From Carya illinoinensis (lineage: Eukaryota; Streptophyta; Magnoliopsida; Fagales; Juglandaceae), in the NCBI RefSeq assembly GCF_018687715.1, contig NC_056759.1, positions 28,828,385 to 28,892,384 on the forward strand: a stretch of DNA of 64,000 nucleotides, in the 5' to 3' direction. The notes under the pieces are model-generated. The model saw nothing but the letters and a program-made list of their open reading frames with translations, ran no database searches and was not told the DNA's origin. The position numbers and the translations under genes are program-made. Below, in pieces: positions 45,695 through 58,091 of the stretch. Position 1 is the stretch's first letter. The number at the start of each line of letters is the position of its first letter.

Positions 45695-47878
45695 ATCTTC
45701 TTTTACGCATTTTCCTCGCCAAAAAGGAGGAGCGAACGCCTCCCTTCTGCTTCCCCTTTTTCATGTTTATAAGTTTTTAGTAGTTTCTTCCAGTTTTACT
45801 TTATGTAGCTAATCTTCAATTTGATTTACTACCTTCCAATGACTAAATTCAAACACGCGCCGCTCCACATCCACCTGCCCGTATGATGGGGACGGACAAA
45901 GTTTCTATGGGGCGAGGGCTGGCGGCAGTGTGGCATATGGCCATTCAGCCCAAGCGAGGCTGAGAGCAAAAAGGGCTTCGATCTGCCCATATAGGACGAG
46001 TAGCAACCCTAAATTGATTGGAGCCAGTGGGTTGAAAGCAGAGTTGGGTTCGGTAAGTTGGAGTCGGTCAGAAAAAACCACCACGTCCTCCTCTAACTCC
46101 GATGAGATTTTGTGAAAAATTTCGACCCCACCTCCATTTTGCTGCAACTCCGACTCTGCAAAGCCGGTGCGGAGCCAATGCCGGAGTTTTGCATGCCCCT
46201 ATTCTTGCTCTCTCTTATGTTGAAACCCTTCATTTGATATATAGAAAAATCACTATATGTCTTAGTTATTCATTGTAATCCCTTTCATATGTAACTCCTT
46301 TTGCTGTTGCACAGAAGGATTGTTTGCAGGTTTTACAATGAATATTAATCTTTTGAGAACAAGTTCTGAAGCCAATGTACTGACTGGTGGATCTGATTCA
46401 AAAACCACTTTTCTCATTTGCAAGCAATAAAGCAATCTCTGTTTCAATGGTCATTCCTAGCTAGCCATAACTCCCATAAAATCAACATAAGAGCAATGGA
46501 AGTAAGGATGGAAACTAGACCTTTCGTAGCCAAAGTCTTCCTTTTGACATATCATTTCTAGGAAATTCGTGAATATCAGTGAACTAGATGTGAGATTCGA
46601 GAACAAAGCTTGAAGGTAGGAATAAGAAGTGAGAACAACATCTTTCACCTTGAGCATCACGACACCAAGTTATCCCTTTCTGACTTCACCCATGCTAGCT
46701 CTATATACTGTTTCTTATAATATAATATTACATATGCAGACAGAAAATTAACCTTTAAAAAAAGCTTACAAGAAAGTCTTCACGCACCTTCATTTCCACC
46801 CTACCTTTCTTGTGTGAATCATGAACTTCGACGTTACGTTATATGTATTAGACTACTCAAATAGATTGACTGTGAATGAAGCTATTGATTGCTTAGAAAA
46901 CACACCCAAATAAAAAAAATCCAACTCTATTTCGATTTATGACTAGGTAGTTAGAAGTATAGATAAAGTATAAGTCGTACTCTATCAGAACTTTCGAGAC
47001 TGCCTAATTCAAGAATATGGGTAAGATGATCCTTTCTCATCTCTTTCGTCTCTCTATTGAGTTTTTCTTTCCCTTGAGCTCATTTCACCTCACATCTCCA
47101 TTAAAAATGAGAACGGCTTAGATGTCTCTGATTTGGATGGATTCAGTTCTACGAAGTTTCTGAAATTTGAGCTCGAGGAGAGCATTTACTTTAATTGATA
47201 TTAATTCTTATGATTTTAAATTGGTATTTTAATTTATTAACCACTAATCAATCATGCATCCAATCAGTGCTAAAATACTTTTTTACAACCTAACTATAAT
47301 CTTAAAAGAACTCATAATAAATAGATTAAAAGAAGTGTTAAATACACAAAAAGATTTTGTTAAAAGAATGTTTGCAGTCTGATATGACTAAATGTGATTC
47401 ATCAAATCTATTTTATATTAAAAGGAACTTTACAATGTAATGAACTTTATTAAGCCATGTCATTTTGTAACCTTATTTTCGTATAATATCTTTGTACACC
47501 AAGCAGCATTTCTTGTAAAACAATAATCAATTCCTTTCTTGCTTTCCTAGAGACAGGCACACGAAACAACAAAATCGTGCCAATAATGGAACTTCCAGCC
47601 TCCAGTCACTGACAAAACCAAAAAACAACGTGCATCTGTAGACATAAAAATTGTTATGATTGTTCCTATAGGTTCCAATAAATTACACCATAACATGTCT
47701 CGGCTAGTCATTCCAAGTGAATATTGAACAAAACTTATCTATTTATGCTAACCTGTACCCACAATTTTGTTAAGAGGATAACATCAAATTTATCTACTCA
47801 AAAAGACACTAAGCATGAGTACAAAACTGTTTCCATGTCGATCCATGGAGAGAGCCCTTTAACTCGAACAAGCAGTCA
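45695..47878. other. Intergenic DNA
   Basis: No supported gene. 45840-46200 is GC-richer with open frames lacking motifs. About 47370-47490 is a diverged relative of the short palindromic element at 19154-19275. The last part is the 3' flank of the RCL1-like gene. Confidence 0.45.
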
Positions 47879-50800
47879 TCATGAGACCTTTCGATTTAGG
47901 TTCTTCAATCCACAACCAATACATTTAAGTATAACAGTCCCTGTGGATGGATCTGGCTTTATAACAAATTTAACACCAAGGAAATCTCTTATGTGTCTAA
48001 GCATTTCTATTCCATATGGTGAAAGCTTTGCAGAGCGAATCTTTGAAACATCTTGTGGACATAATGCACAAAGAAGAAATAACAATCCCTACAAAACAGT
48101 CATAACAGCAAAGATAATTAGAGGGGATAATGGAAACAAAATAAATAAATAAATAAGAACAGAATCGATCATTGGCAGCATATGCATTTGAGTTCTTTTC
48201 TCCTTTTTTTTAATTCTTATTAGCATTAAAATTCATACTGGAACCCAGATTCTCTTGTGCAAAAGCATTCAGTATCAACCACTTCAAGGATTACGGCATC
48301 GGAATTAGTTTTGGGATCAAAAGTCCATCTGACAATCATTTCCAAATATTGGCTGCTGAGATATTTCAGCTTCGTTTTGCAATTAACGTCATATGCACCA
48401 AAAAAAAAAAAAAAAAAAAATTCTAAGGTGATAGATGGGGAATTGTTTTTTATTCCAACTTTGAAAACAACATTAGGATGGATCTATTCTCAAACAAGGA
48501 AACCCGAATTTTGGTATCAGGGATTCTCAACAAAAAGTTTCTGTATGACACCAAATTAGAGGAATTTCAACCACAATGGTAGAATGATTGGCACTACCTT
48601 AAGGCCTTTACATCATTCTTCAAATAAAAGGTCCACTCATAACTCCTCAAAACTAACATAAGAAGAGGGCAAGTTCAACAGTTCTCACTAAATCTGCCTT
48701 AAGAAATTTACAGTTTTTCCAATCAAAAAGAAAGTTGACTGTTTTCGGTCATTTCACAAACCACTGAAAGGGATTGAACTATTTTCATAAACTTTGTATT
48801 AATTTATGCATGCTTCTTAAAGCCCTTTAGCTAATTTCACCAAATGAGGTACAATTAGTCTGTAGGTTGGAATATTTACTAGGTTTTAATGAGTTGTATC
48901 CATAAACGAAAAGGATTTCGACAAGTGGATTAACTGATTTTCATGTGCTTTCTGAAAGCTGCCTTTAAGAAGGTCCTGAACAGAATTTACCAGTAAAAAC
49001 CGAAAGGCATGCTAAAAGGCCTTAGAAACAACATAACCGCATATTAAGGCCTTGAAAATCACAATGGTTGCTTTCAAACTCAATTGTATGGATTTTGCCG
49101 AATCAGAATATAAAGTATTAAGTGCTGATTCAGCAAAATCCATACCATTGAGTTTGAAAGCAATCATTGTATTTAATGAAATTAACCTGCTAGATTACAT
49201 TAAGAACTTTATTATCTTGATGCAGAGAACCAACAAATATTTTCTTTCAACTGTTTATACCAATCAGGATAGAGCTTATTTGTAGCCTTTTTTTCCTTGT
49301 TCTTAGTCATTTGTATTGAGAAGAAAGATGAAAGAAATGGACTAGTAGAGGGCAAGGGGATTGAGCTTTGTCATCTCAAGCACCAAAACATAATAATGCG
49401 CACAGCCAAATCACACCTCTGATGATATATATATATATATATATATATTTTTTAAAAAGATTGATTCTATTAATGATTAAGAGGAAGAAACTCCACTACA
49501 CAAGATGTGTACCTTAAATCCACCTAATAATCAAATCCTGAAGATTAGAACCAGAAAGGGTAACTTTCAGATTTGCATTAAAGTCAATGCATCTATTTAA
49601 TAAATTAAACTTTTCACAATCGCAATTTGAATTAAGACAGCAGATTAACAAGGACCTAATAAAAAAACAAGGACCTAATTAGTTTTTTATGAGTAATATA
49701 AAAACAAAGACCTAATTAATTACAAGGTCAAAAACCCAATACAAGTATTGGTGTTAACGATCTTAGACCATTAATTCATCATGAGCTCCAGCTCAAAGCA
49801 CAACTACTCCCCAGATAAATGGGGTGTCCGTGAAAGTGATTCAAGACCAATTGGTTGCATGCATTAATAAAAAATTAAAACAAAAATTATTTTAAACCTT
49901 TCAGAGGAATTAGAAGACAATAATCCATGGCCAAAATTGTTATGAAATTTTTTTGATAGGTTAAAAAAAAAAAAAAAAAAAAAAGAGAGAGAGAGAGAGT
50001 TATGAAATTATGAGTTAAAACTTTTCACAACAGGAAAAAGACAAAAAGACATATATCTTCATCTAACTTTGAGGCTTTGCCTATGTTATGTTGGTTACAA
50101 GGATGTGTCAGTAGTGTAACTGATACAAACAACTGCCATATATCATACAAGCATCAATAGCACTATATGAATTTCTAGCATCCAAAACAAGCAAAAGGCC
50201 AATCTAGTGGCAAACATATCCAAAAAGAGACATCTTAACCAAGCATTTACTTGAAGACGAATCTAGTCCAGACTCCGCTAGTAAAACAATTTAGTCCAAT
50301 GACCTAGAAGCATAAAGAAGATGAAAAACAGCAACTATGATGGTATGCAAACCTGATGTGTCGAATCTACAACGCCGCCTTGCTCGATTTCCCCAAGTAG
50401 AATAGAAGCAATTTGCCCGCCAACATCTTCAGGAGGCATCAACTCTTTCTTCTCATCTTCAATATCACCTGTTTCTTCTTCCCGTGCATAAGCAATAGCC
50501 ATATCAGCGGAGATGAAGCAACCAGCATTAGTTTCCGCAACAAGTGAAATTCCATAACCAGGGGAGCTGCAATCAAATCATTGTTATCTAGATGAGCCAA
50601 ACTACTTGCTTAATTAACATGAAAAAACACCTCGATGGCATTAAAATATATTTTCAAATTAAACAACTACTGCTATCTACCTAAAAGACATACCTTCCAG
50701 CTTGTGTGCCTGCCTTATGATCAGTAAAGATGTGAACATCAGGAATAAAGCGATTAAAAATGCCACGAGCAGCATGTATCATGGTATTTTCAAACTGGGA

Positions 50801-51874
50801 AGACACCCTGGTCGAGAAAGTAACTCCTCTAATCCTTTTGACCATTCCAACATCAGTCCAGGTGACTGCCTGCGAAGCAAATCATATAAGAGAGCTGCTA
50901 AATAGATTTAACAACACATAAGTACACAAGCACTCACATTAAGACTTTGAACAACTGGAATTGTCAAAACAACTTCTCCACCTCCATGAGGAGGGGATCC
51001 ACGAGACTCTATTTTTAGATCTAATCCTTCTGAAGGAACTCCAAAGCGCTTTAACAAGGGCAGGGTAGTAGATCGGAAAGTATCCACTAATGGGTCATTA
51101 GAATCATTCGTAATACCTGAAAAGAACCAGCACATATCATCTTATTATTATTATTTTTAAATATATGGCCATTTTATTAATTACTCTATATATGCCCAAA
51201 AGAGAAATCTTTAAAATGCTCAAGGCCTCAAGCTTACAACACATAATTATTAACCAAAAACTCAAAGTAGAAACCAATAACAAGAACAATAACAAGTCAA
51301 ACAAAAAATCAGCTCCATAATTATATTATGCATAAGCTAAGGATGATCAATGACTCCAGAGAAAAATACCTTTTATTAACAAGTAATTGAAAATTTTCTT
51401 AGAAAACAAACATGAGTACCTTTGAGCCTTATAGTGAGGGGTTTATTTGCAAACAAACCAAGCAAAATCAATGGCTCCAAGAAATAGCCAATGGACCGAC
51501 TGACACCACAGTCATGGACAAGATGTCTCCCACCCATCACAATGCCGGGCCTGTACTTCAATTTGGTCCCTGGCACACATATTTCAAATCAATATCAACA
51601 CAAATTACCAGTTTCGGTATTTATTATATCCTTGTCAAAATATATTATATCACTTTGTGAAAAAATTACCGGTTTCATTAATTTCGACGACGCAATCATC
51701 AGAGACCTTATCAAACAACCGAAGGAGGGAGACCTCATGTTGACGAAGGCCAGGCAGTGTATCGTCAGCACGGATATCCTCAATTAGAATAGGACTAGAC
51801 GAGAGCGTGGCCAGCAAAAGCCTGTGCCTAAGGTTCTGACTCCCCTTCAGCCTCTTGTAAGTTGTCTTCCCCAT
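47879..51874 (-). CDS. RCL1: RNA 3'-terminal phosphate cyclase-like protein (RCL1 family)
   Basis: Six minus-strand exons: 51874-51670, 51569-51420, 51116-50938, 50869-50694, 50566-50353 and 48088-47879. Every junction is GT-AG and in phase, giving 377 residues, the family's usual length. RCL1 is a catalytically inactive relative of RNA cyclase. In yeast it binds the GTPase Bms1 in the nucleolar small-subunit processome and is needed for early 18S rRNA cleavages. The diagnostic order is present: GSQNLRHRLLLATLSS near the N-terminus, RPGIVMGGRHLVHDCG (75-90), SRGSPPHGGGEVVLT (about 160-172), GTQAGSSPGYGISLVAE, GGVVDSTHQGLLF (exon 5/6 junction) and the end KPDPSTGTVILKC. No residue loss or frameshift was seen. 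The start ATG is the first of the frame, with a (TC)n leader tract beyond it at 51883-51905. The last intron is 2.26 kb and contains the foldback at 49061-49170. Confidence 0.95.
49061..49170. repeat. 110-nt near-perfect foldback in RCL1 intron 5
   Basis: 49061-49106 pairs with 49125-49170 over 46 bp with only about four mismatched or wobble positions, around an 18-nt loop (49107-49124). The left arm contains GCTTTCAAACTCAATTGTAT and the right arm ATACCATTGAGTTTGAAAGC. It is either a very short MITE or, if transcribed, a miRNA-precursor-like hairpin. No flanking duplication could be assigned with confidence. Confidence 0.8.
49424..49448. repeat. (AT)n microsatellite in RCL1 intron 5
   Basis: About 12 AT units followed by a T run. 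It lies in the same intron as the foldback. A poly-A plus (GA)n tract follows at about 49962-49999. Confidence 0.85.
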
Positions 51875-52002
51875 TCTCTCACTCTCTCTCTCTCTCTCTC
51901 TCTCTGTGTGAGCTCAAAGAGAGATCACCTACCCTAGGATTCGATTAGTTACACCAAAAGTGAAAGATTGGCTAATAGGTCACTTTAATTAAAGGAAAAA
52001 TC

Positions 52003-52161
52003 TAATTATAAATTCATATACGAATGTAGATTAATTAATTTAATGTGATTGATTAAAAAATAAATTTTATTAAAAATAATATTAATTTAAATTTTAAATA
52101 TAAATAAATTAATATTAGTATGCAGATTAATATACGACTTTACTAATATATAAAAAAACTC
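52003..52161 (+). repeat. MITE family M1, copy 5
   Basis: Family core AATATTAATTTAAATTTTAA, GATTAATATACGACTTTACT near the right end and a degraded terminus ATATAAAAAAACTC. It lies about 130 bp upstream of the RCL1-like start codon, in its probable promoter. Confidence 0.65.
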
Positions 52162-52587
52162 TTAATTAAAACTTGAACTCCATGTTAGATTAGTCATTGC
52201 ACTCCCTATAACAATAAAATATTATTATTATTATTTATTTATTTTTTAATGCAATTTTTTATTTATTTAAATACTTTTTTATTTTTATTTTCATAAATTT
52301 TAACAATCATTTTCTTTTTCATTTTCACAATTTAACGATCTATGCAATTAGCTTCTCTAGTTAAGCAACCAATTGTGCTACTTTGATTTTCATTTTCACA
52401 CTCCAACAATATAATTTCTGTTCAAAATTATCACAAAACACATTTTAACACCCATATATAGCATTCTGCCCACATATCACATTATCGCTCAAATTATCAT
52501 TCTTCACATTCTGCCCACATATAACAGTAGCATATAGTTGCTCAATTGAAGAATGGATCACATCAAAGCAAAATTCAGCTTCAATGA

Positions 52588-53926
52588 TGTTGAACTCAAG
52601 ATTTCAAGTTTTGTGTAATTATATATTTACACATGGATTTTGATAATAACAAATGAATTTAAAGAATAAAAAAGTTTCAAGCTCAAGTTGTCTACACAAT
52701 GGAGTCAAGCACATCAAGGAAACAAGCATGAGCAAGAAGGGAACAAGTTCACATTAAAATTATAGAGTAATGTTGTAAATCTCTTCAAAATTCAAAATTA
52801 GGATTAATGCTCAAAATTAATATTTTATCATAAAGCATTAAAATACATTTTCCACATGTGCATGAATATTTTTGAAAATTAAATTTGAAAATTTTGAAAG
52901 ATAATTGATTGTCATCTTTTGCATGTGCATATCTTGATTAAAGGGTTGAATTTTGAAAATATTAAAGATGATTGATTGTCATCTTTCACATGTGCATATT
53001 TTATTTGAATATTTTCAAAAGTGATTGATACTTTTTTGGACTTATACAAAAGGTAGATGATTTTGTTTGAAAAATTTGAAAAGTAAAGTGTGCTCATTTT
53101 GTCATATGCAAAAAGTAAAAGATTAGGTTTGAATTTTTTGAAAATGAAAGTGTGTTCATTTTGTCATATGCCAAAAGTAAAAGATTAGGTTTGATTTTTT
53201 TGAAAAAGTAAATGATGTTGTCTTTGACAATTGAAAAAGAAGAACCTTTTATTTGAATTTTTTGAAAAAAATGAATGATGTTGTCTTTGACATGTGAATC
53301 TTGTTAAATTTGAATATGAAGTCTCATATGCCTATAAATAGATCATTTGAGAGCTTCACATTCACAACATCGAGAGCATACAACATTCATTCAAAACTTT
53401 CATTCTCTCTTCTCTAAGCATTGAGCCTTAATCCTTATTCATTTTGAGAGATATAGTTTGTGCTGTATTGTTCTTATTTCACTCATTGAGGAGTGTTTTC
53501 TGATAACCTACCCACTATCAGTTTTTGTATCAGAAAAAGGGTGTGTATAACCCTTGTACGTATAGAAAGTATTCTATACGGGGAATAGTTGAATCACCAC
53601 TTGTAAGGTGATTGCAAGTGTAGAGGGTGTTCTACACGGATCCTTTGTAGCGGTGTTGTTCAAAGGTGTAATAGGTTTCTATCTCCACCTGAAGGAGGTT
53701 GAATAGTAAATTTGGGAATTCTCAAGGGGTAGCTTGAGGCGAGGACGTAGGCAGTGGGGCCGAACCTCGTTAACATACTGAGTTTGCTTCTCTCTTACCC
53801 TTACTCTTTATATTTATTGTTATTTCATATTTTGTTTATATTTTATATTATATATTTGATTTATAATTGTTATTTTTTTAATACAACTCAATTCACCCCC
53901 CTCTTGTGTTAGTCATCTGGGCAACA
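52588..53926 (+). mobile_element. Solo LTR of a Copia (SIRE/Maximus-like) retrotransposon
   Basis: The 1339-bp segment begins TGTTGAACTCAAGATTTCAA and ends CATCTGGGCAACA, so its ends form TGTTG...CAACA. The 5-mer AATGA is repeated exactly at 52583-52587 and 53927-53931. Near the right end the AACTCAATTCACCCCCCTCT motif is one I know from LTR ends of large Copia elements. No primer-binding site, gag-pol or second LTR follows, so the element was reduced to a solo LTR by recombination. Confidence 0.85.
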
Positions 53927-55499
53927 AATGATTCCTTCATTGTTAAAAGAATACTATTTTCCTCGAGGTGCTCTTAATTTATCATTCTTTATAGAAGAGC
54001 ATTGGACAACAGCATGAAAGGTAAGAATCATTCTTTCCAGAAAAGCATTGAGCAGTGTAACTTATGACTATTTTTTCAGAAAAATATATATATATATATA
54101 TTAAAGGGACACCAATGCAACCTTGTAGACATCTAACAATTAAAAATGCATTCTAGCCACCAAAAATTCTTGAAACCAGAACGAACCTTGTAACGTCCCG
54201 ATCCCAAAAGTGTAATTATTATTATTATTATTGTTATTTTTATTAGATATGTTATTTTTACTAGACATATTTTGAGGTAGTAATTTGTTTTGAATAGGAT
54301 TTCTCTATTGTTAAACCATACGCCTGTTTTATTTTTTTGGTTTGCAGAGTGAGTAATTTCCTTACTTAAAACTAATTTTCCATTCAAATACTTCAAAACT
54401 CTTATCTTCTCGGTGTTTCTTTCCTTGTGAAAGTAGTTTTCCAAAGTCTAGTTGAATTCAAACGCCTCCAGATTACTCACGACATCTCCCTCTCCCTCAT
54501 CTATAAATCCCATGAGATCCTTAGAATTGAACACAAGAAAAATCCAGTTGAAATGTGAAAAAGTACTCATGCAGCCCCTTCGTTTTACCCAGCCACTACC
54601 AACCACCACAAAGAACGTCGAAGCACTTTCCCGACTGCCCAGAAACCGCCGATCAGGCACCCTGCACCATTTTCGGTAAGTTCCCGATAGGATCTCTCTC
54701 TCTTCTCGTGATTTCCAGTTCTCGGTATAGCTCTCTAACTCTCTATCTTGCCTCGCACCCTTGCTCTTTCATCTACTTTACTCTCACCGAATATCACTTA
54801 TTATCTTTTACCTTCATCTGCTTTATTCCAGCCTTGGGAGTTCTAAAAAGAAATTATGCGTTTAAGGAAGTCGGCGTTGGGCTTATTTTCCAGACAGTCA
54901 AACTGAAACATCGGGTCACTTTTTATGGTGTATTTCTACTTTTTCCAAAATATCCATGTTGTTCTGGGTTAATTCTAAAAAAAGAAAAAAAAAAAAACTA
55001 CCCCTTGAGTTTGTCGTGTAGCAAAACTTGACGTACAAACCAAATATTTTAACTTCCGTAAGACGTATCTAGAGTCTTATTTTTTATGAAATTCCATTTG
55101 TGCCCTTAAACATTGCTGTTGAGTTTCAAAAAAATCAAATTATTCTCCCGGCCTTTTAAGGGTATATGACAAAATGGGCTTTAAGGGTGGTTTATTTACG
55201 TGGGCTTCGCTGTTGGACTTGAGTAAATTTTAAACTTGGGCCAGGTTAGTTTTAAATTAGGCTAGATGATTTTAATGGATTGATTGTGTTTGTGAAAAAC
55301 TGTTGTGTATTTGAGTGGACTATTTTACTCAAATAAATATATTAGTTATAGACTTTTTATTTTATTTTATTTTAAACGAAGTCTACTTCTATTAGTCATA
55401 GTGGGAAAGACTCATCTGTTTATTAACTCATGACTGCGCCTACTAATGGGTGTCATTTGCTTGTTTTGTTGGGTTTCTATTAGCTAGTCTACTTCCAGT

Positions 55500-56222
55500 T
55501 TGGCTAAGAGAATGACCCAATGGATAGAGTGCATTTTAAGTCCTCACAAAACACTTGGCATCCATTTAAATGAAGAGCATTCTTTCCAGGTTTTTGCTCT
55601 TGTTACCATGGATAGTATCTGGTTTCTAGGAAATAAAGTTGTCCAGGAAGATATTAATATCTTAAAATGTTCATTTCCAAACATTGAAAATTTATTAAAA
55701 AAGAAAAAACATTATGAAGCTTGGGGCAATCGTATGATTAATAATAGCCACAACTGGAAAGTTGTCCCAAAAGACCATCAAATCTTAACATTTGACGTAG
55801 CAGTAAGGGAAAAAGGAAGTACTGCTACTGCAATCTGCAAAAAAGATGATGTAGAAATTACTTTTATTCAAACCAGCTTTTATTCACAGCACAAATCCTA
55901 ATCAAGGAGAGGCTACTACATTATTTATTGGTCTCCAAGCTGCAAAGGAAAAAAACATACAGAATCTAGTCATTGCAGGTGACTCCTTGAATACAATTCT
56001 GCCAGCAAAGGAATCAACATACAACCTAGATTGGATGACTCAACCGATCATGCAAGATATTTGATATATGTTGTGTGCTCTAAATAACTAGCAGTTGGGA
56101 AAAATACATCGATATCAGAATCAGTGCGCGCACTCTATTGTGCAATGGGCTGCATCCAAACTAATCTTTAGAAGCATACCTTTAATTCTTGTGCCTTCAT
56201 GTTTATTAGATTTTCATAATTA
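55500..56222 (+). pseudogene. LINE-type RNase H remnant
   Basis: The frame from 55500 contains NWKVVPKDHQILTFDVAV, matching the W.PP....K.N.D.A start of plant LINE RNase H domains. After a frameshift near 55900 the next frame has NQGEATTLFIGLQAAKE, VIAGDSLNTI (the acidic GDS motif), then HRYQNQCAHSIVQWAA, the conserved R.N..AH..A end. Stop codons at about 56062 and 56090 break it. It is clearly dead. Confidence 0.65.
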
Positions 56223-57107
56223 GTCATAGACTTGTTTTCATCAGAAAATATCTAAGGGATTTTAAGCATATTTTAAAGTACATTTTTTTAGTCTATTATT
56301 TTAATTAATATTCTTATTGTCTATTTTATTTAACTATGTTTTTAAGAAAATTATTAAGTTATATTTTTAAATAGAAGTTAGGGAATATGTTATGAGTTTT
56401 GAATAATATTATTTTATGTAATCTTTGTATGATTGAATAATTATTAAATTATCTCTTTGATATTATTTTAAGTATTTAGAATGCTACGACACGTTTTTTT
56501 TAGAAAAGTTAGTAATGATTAATGCCTCGTACAGGTTACGAGTTATTACATGAGATTGTGGAAGTAGCGCTAAGAGGTAATTAATATGATTATATAATTG
56601 CATGTGTATTGTAAATTTTCTAATGGTATATAAAAATATGATGTTTGTCGACGTTACAAGCTAAGTCAAGGTTAAATTCCTTTCCCGATCTTTGATGAAT
56701 TATGACATTATGCTTATATAAATAAATTTGTTGTTTGAATGAATGATTCTAAAATTACATGGAAGCCATGAAATGTTCACATAGTAATTTAAGTCAAGTA
56801 TGCCATGTAATAAAATAACTAGATTACATATGTCATATTCATGTAGTACTTAGATCTTGTATGACATGTTCATATAGTGATTAAATCATATATGCTATCT
56901 AATGTCATGAAGTATGTAGATCAAGTATGTTATGTAAAGTTCATATAAAACTTAGATCCTGTATGCCATAGAATGTTTATGTTTAGATTATATTATGTCA
57001 TGTACAAGAATATGACATGTTATGCTATGCCATGTACAAGTATATGTCATCCTAGAAAAGTTCATAATATTAAATAAGTTCTCATGCATTAAGAAAAATA
57101 AGATGTT

Positions 57108-57585
57108 TAAGGGTGACACGGATCTAAGCGTATTCACCACAAGCTATGTTAAAAAGATGCCACGGACCTAAGCGTGGTTCACTATATATTAAGTGAAGCA
57201 CGGACCTAAGTGTGTTTTACTCTAAGTTATGTTAAGGGTGACACGGACATAAGCGTGTTCATCACAAGTTATGTTAAGGGTAACACAGACCTAAGTATGT
57301 TCATCATAAGATATGTTAAGGATAACACAGACCTAAGCGTATTCATAACAAGTTATGTTAATGATGACACGGACCTAAGCATGCTCATCGCAAGTTATGT
57401 TAAGGGCGACATGAACTTAAGTGTGTTCACCACAAATTATGTTATGCGGTGCCATAGGTTTAAGCATGGTTCACCTTATGTTAAGTAAAATACAAATTCA
57501 AGCGTGTTTTACTCTATGCTATGATAAGCTATGGGGTGCCATAGACTCAAGCATGGTTCACTATATAATAAGTAAATTACAAGAC
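57108..57585 (+). repeat. 45-bp minisatellite, about ten copies
   Basis: Units of the form GACACGGACCTAAGCGTGTT followed by CATCACAAGTTATGTTAAGG. Because the period is divisible by three, one frame (57210-57488) reads as 15-residue repeats beginning SYVKGDTDLSVFIT. Divergence rises at both ends. Degenerate repeats of similar period precede it (56760-57080). Confidence 0.8.
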
Positions 57586-58091
57586 AAACAAGTAATTTAT
57601 GCATTCACGTTATATGTTGCCATGATTATGTATGTTTCCGCTCATGTTCATGATGAATAGACATGCTATTTGAATCTATGAATGATATATATTGTTTGAA
57701 GAGTCTTTCAAAATTAGGTCTAAGCTAAATTATATTTTACGATATGATGTGTTATTTACTGAGTATTCGACTTATTTTTATTTGTTTCTCTGTTTCCTCC
57801 TAAGTTTAAATATCACAGATGATGAATTTTGAGGACACAGAGCTAGAGGGCCAAGAGTAGATCTAGTGCAAGAACATAGTTTTCTTTATTCTTTTTGGAT
57901 AAAAAGCTACATGTAGGTTTAGTTTATGTTTTTACTTTATGTTTTCAGCTTCATGTTTCACAAACAGTTATGTTCAGTTTAGTTAATGTTTTAATAAATG
58001 AGGTATTTTAGGATATAAATCTCTTTATTGAGTACTATGCTATGAATGTTAGTAATATCTCTATCCTACGAGAATAAGGTATTACAAACAT

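Larger units (their letters stand above)
54189..58086 (+). mobile_element. Giant LTR-like unit (3.9 kb), probable gypsy solo LTR
   Basis: It starts TGTAACGTCCCGATCC and ends GAATAAGGTATTACA, an inverted TGTAA...TTACA, a form common in plant Ty3/gypsy LTRs. The flanks AACCT (54184-54188) and AACAT (58087-58091) agree at 4 of 5 bases. Internally it carries a LINE-type RNase H remnant (55500-56222), a CCTCGTACAGGTTACGAGTT segment (56524) and a 45-bp minisatellite. No gag-pol follows. Alternatively it may be a non-autonomous element with unrelated insertions. Confidence 0.55.

Noticed and set aside
57210..57488. 92-residue repeat protein (SYVKGDTDLSVFIT repeats)
   Set aside because: The frame stays open only because the minisatellite period is a multiple of three. 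No splice sites or conserved start, and the surrounding DNA is an LTR-like element.
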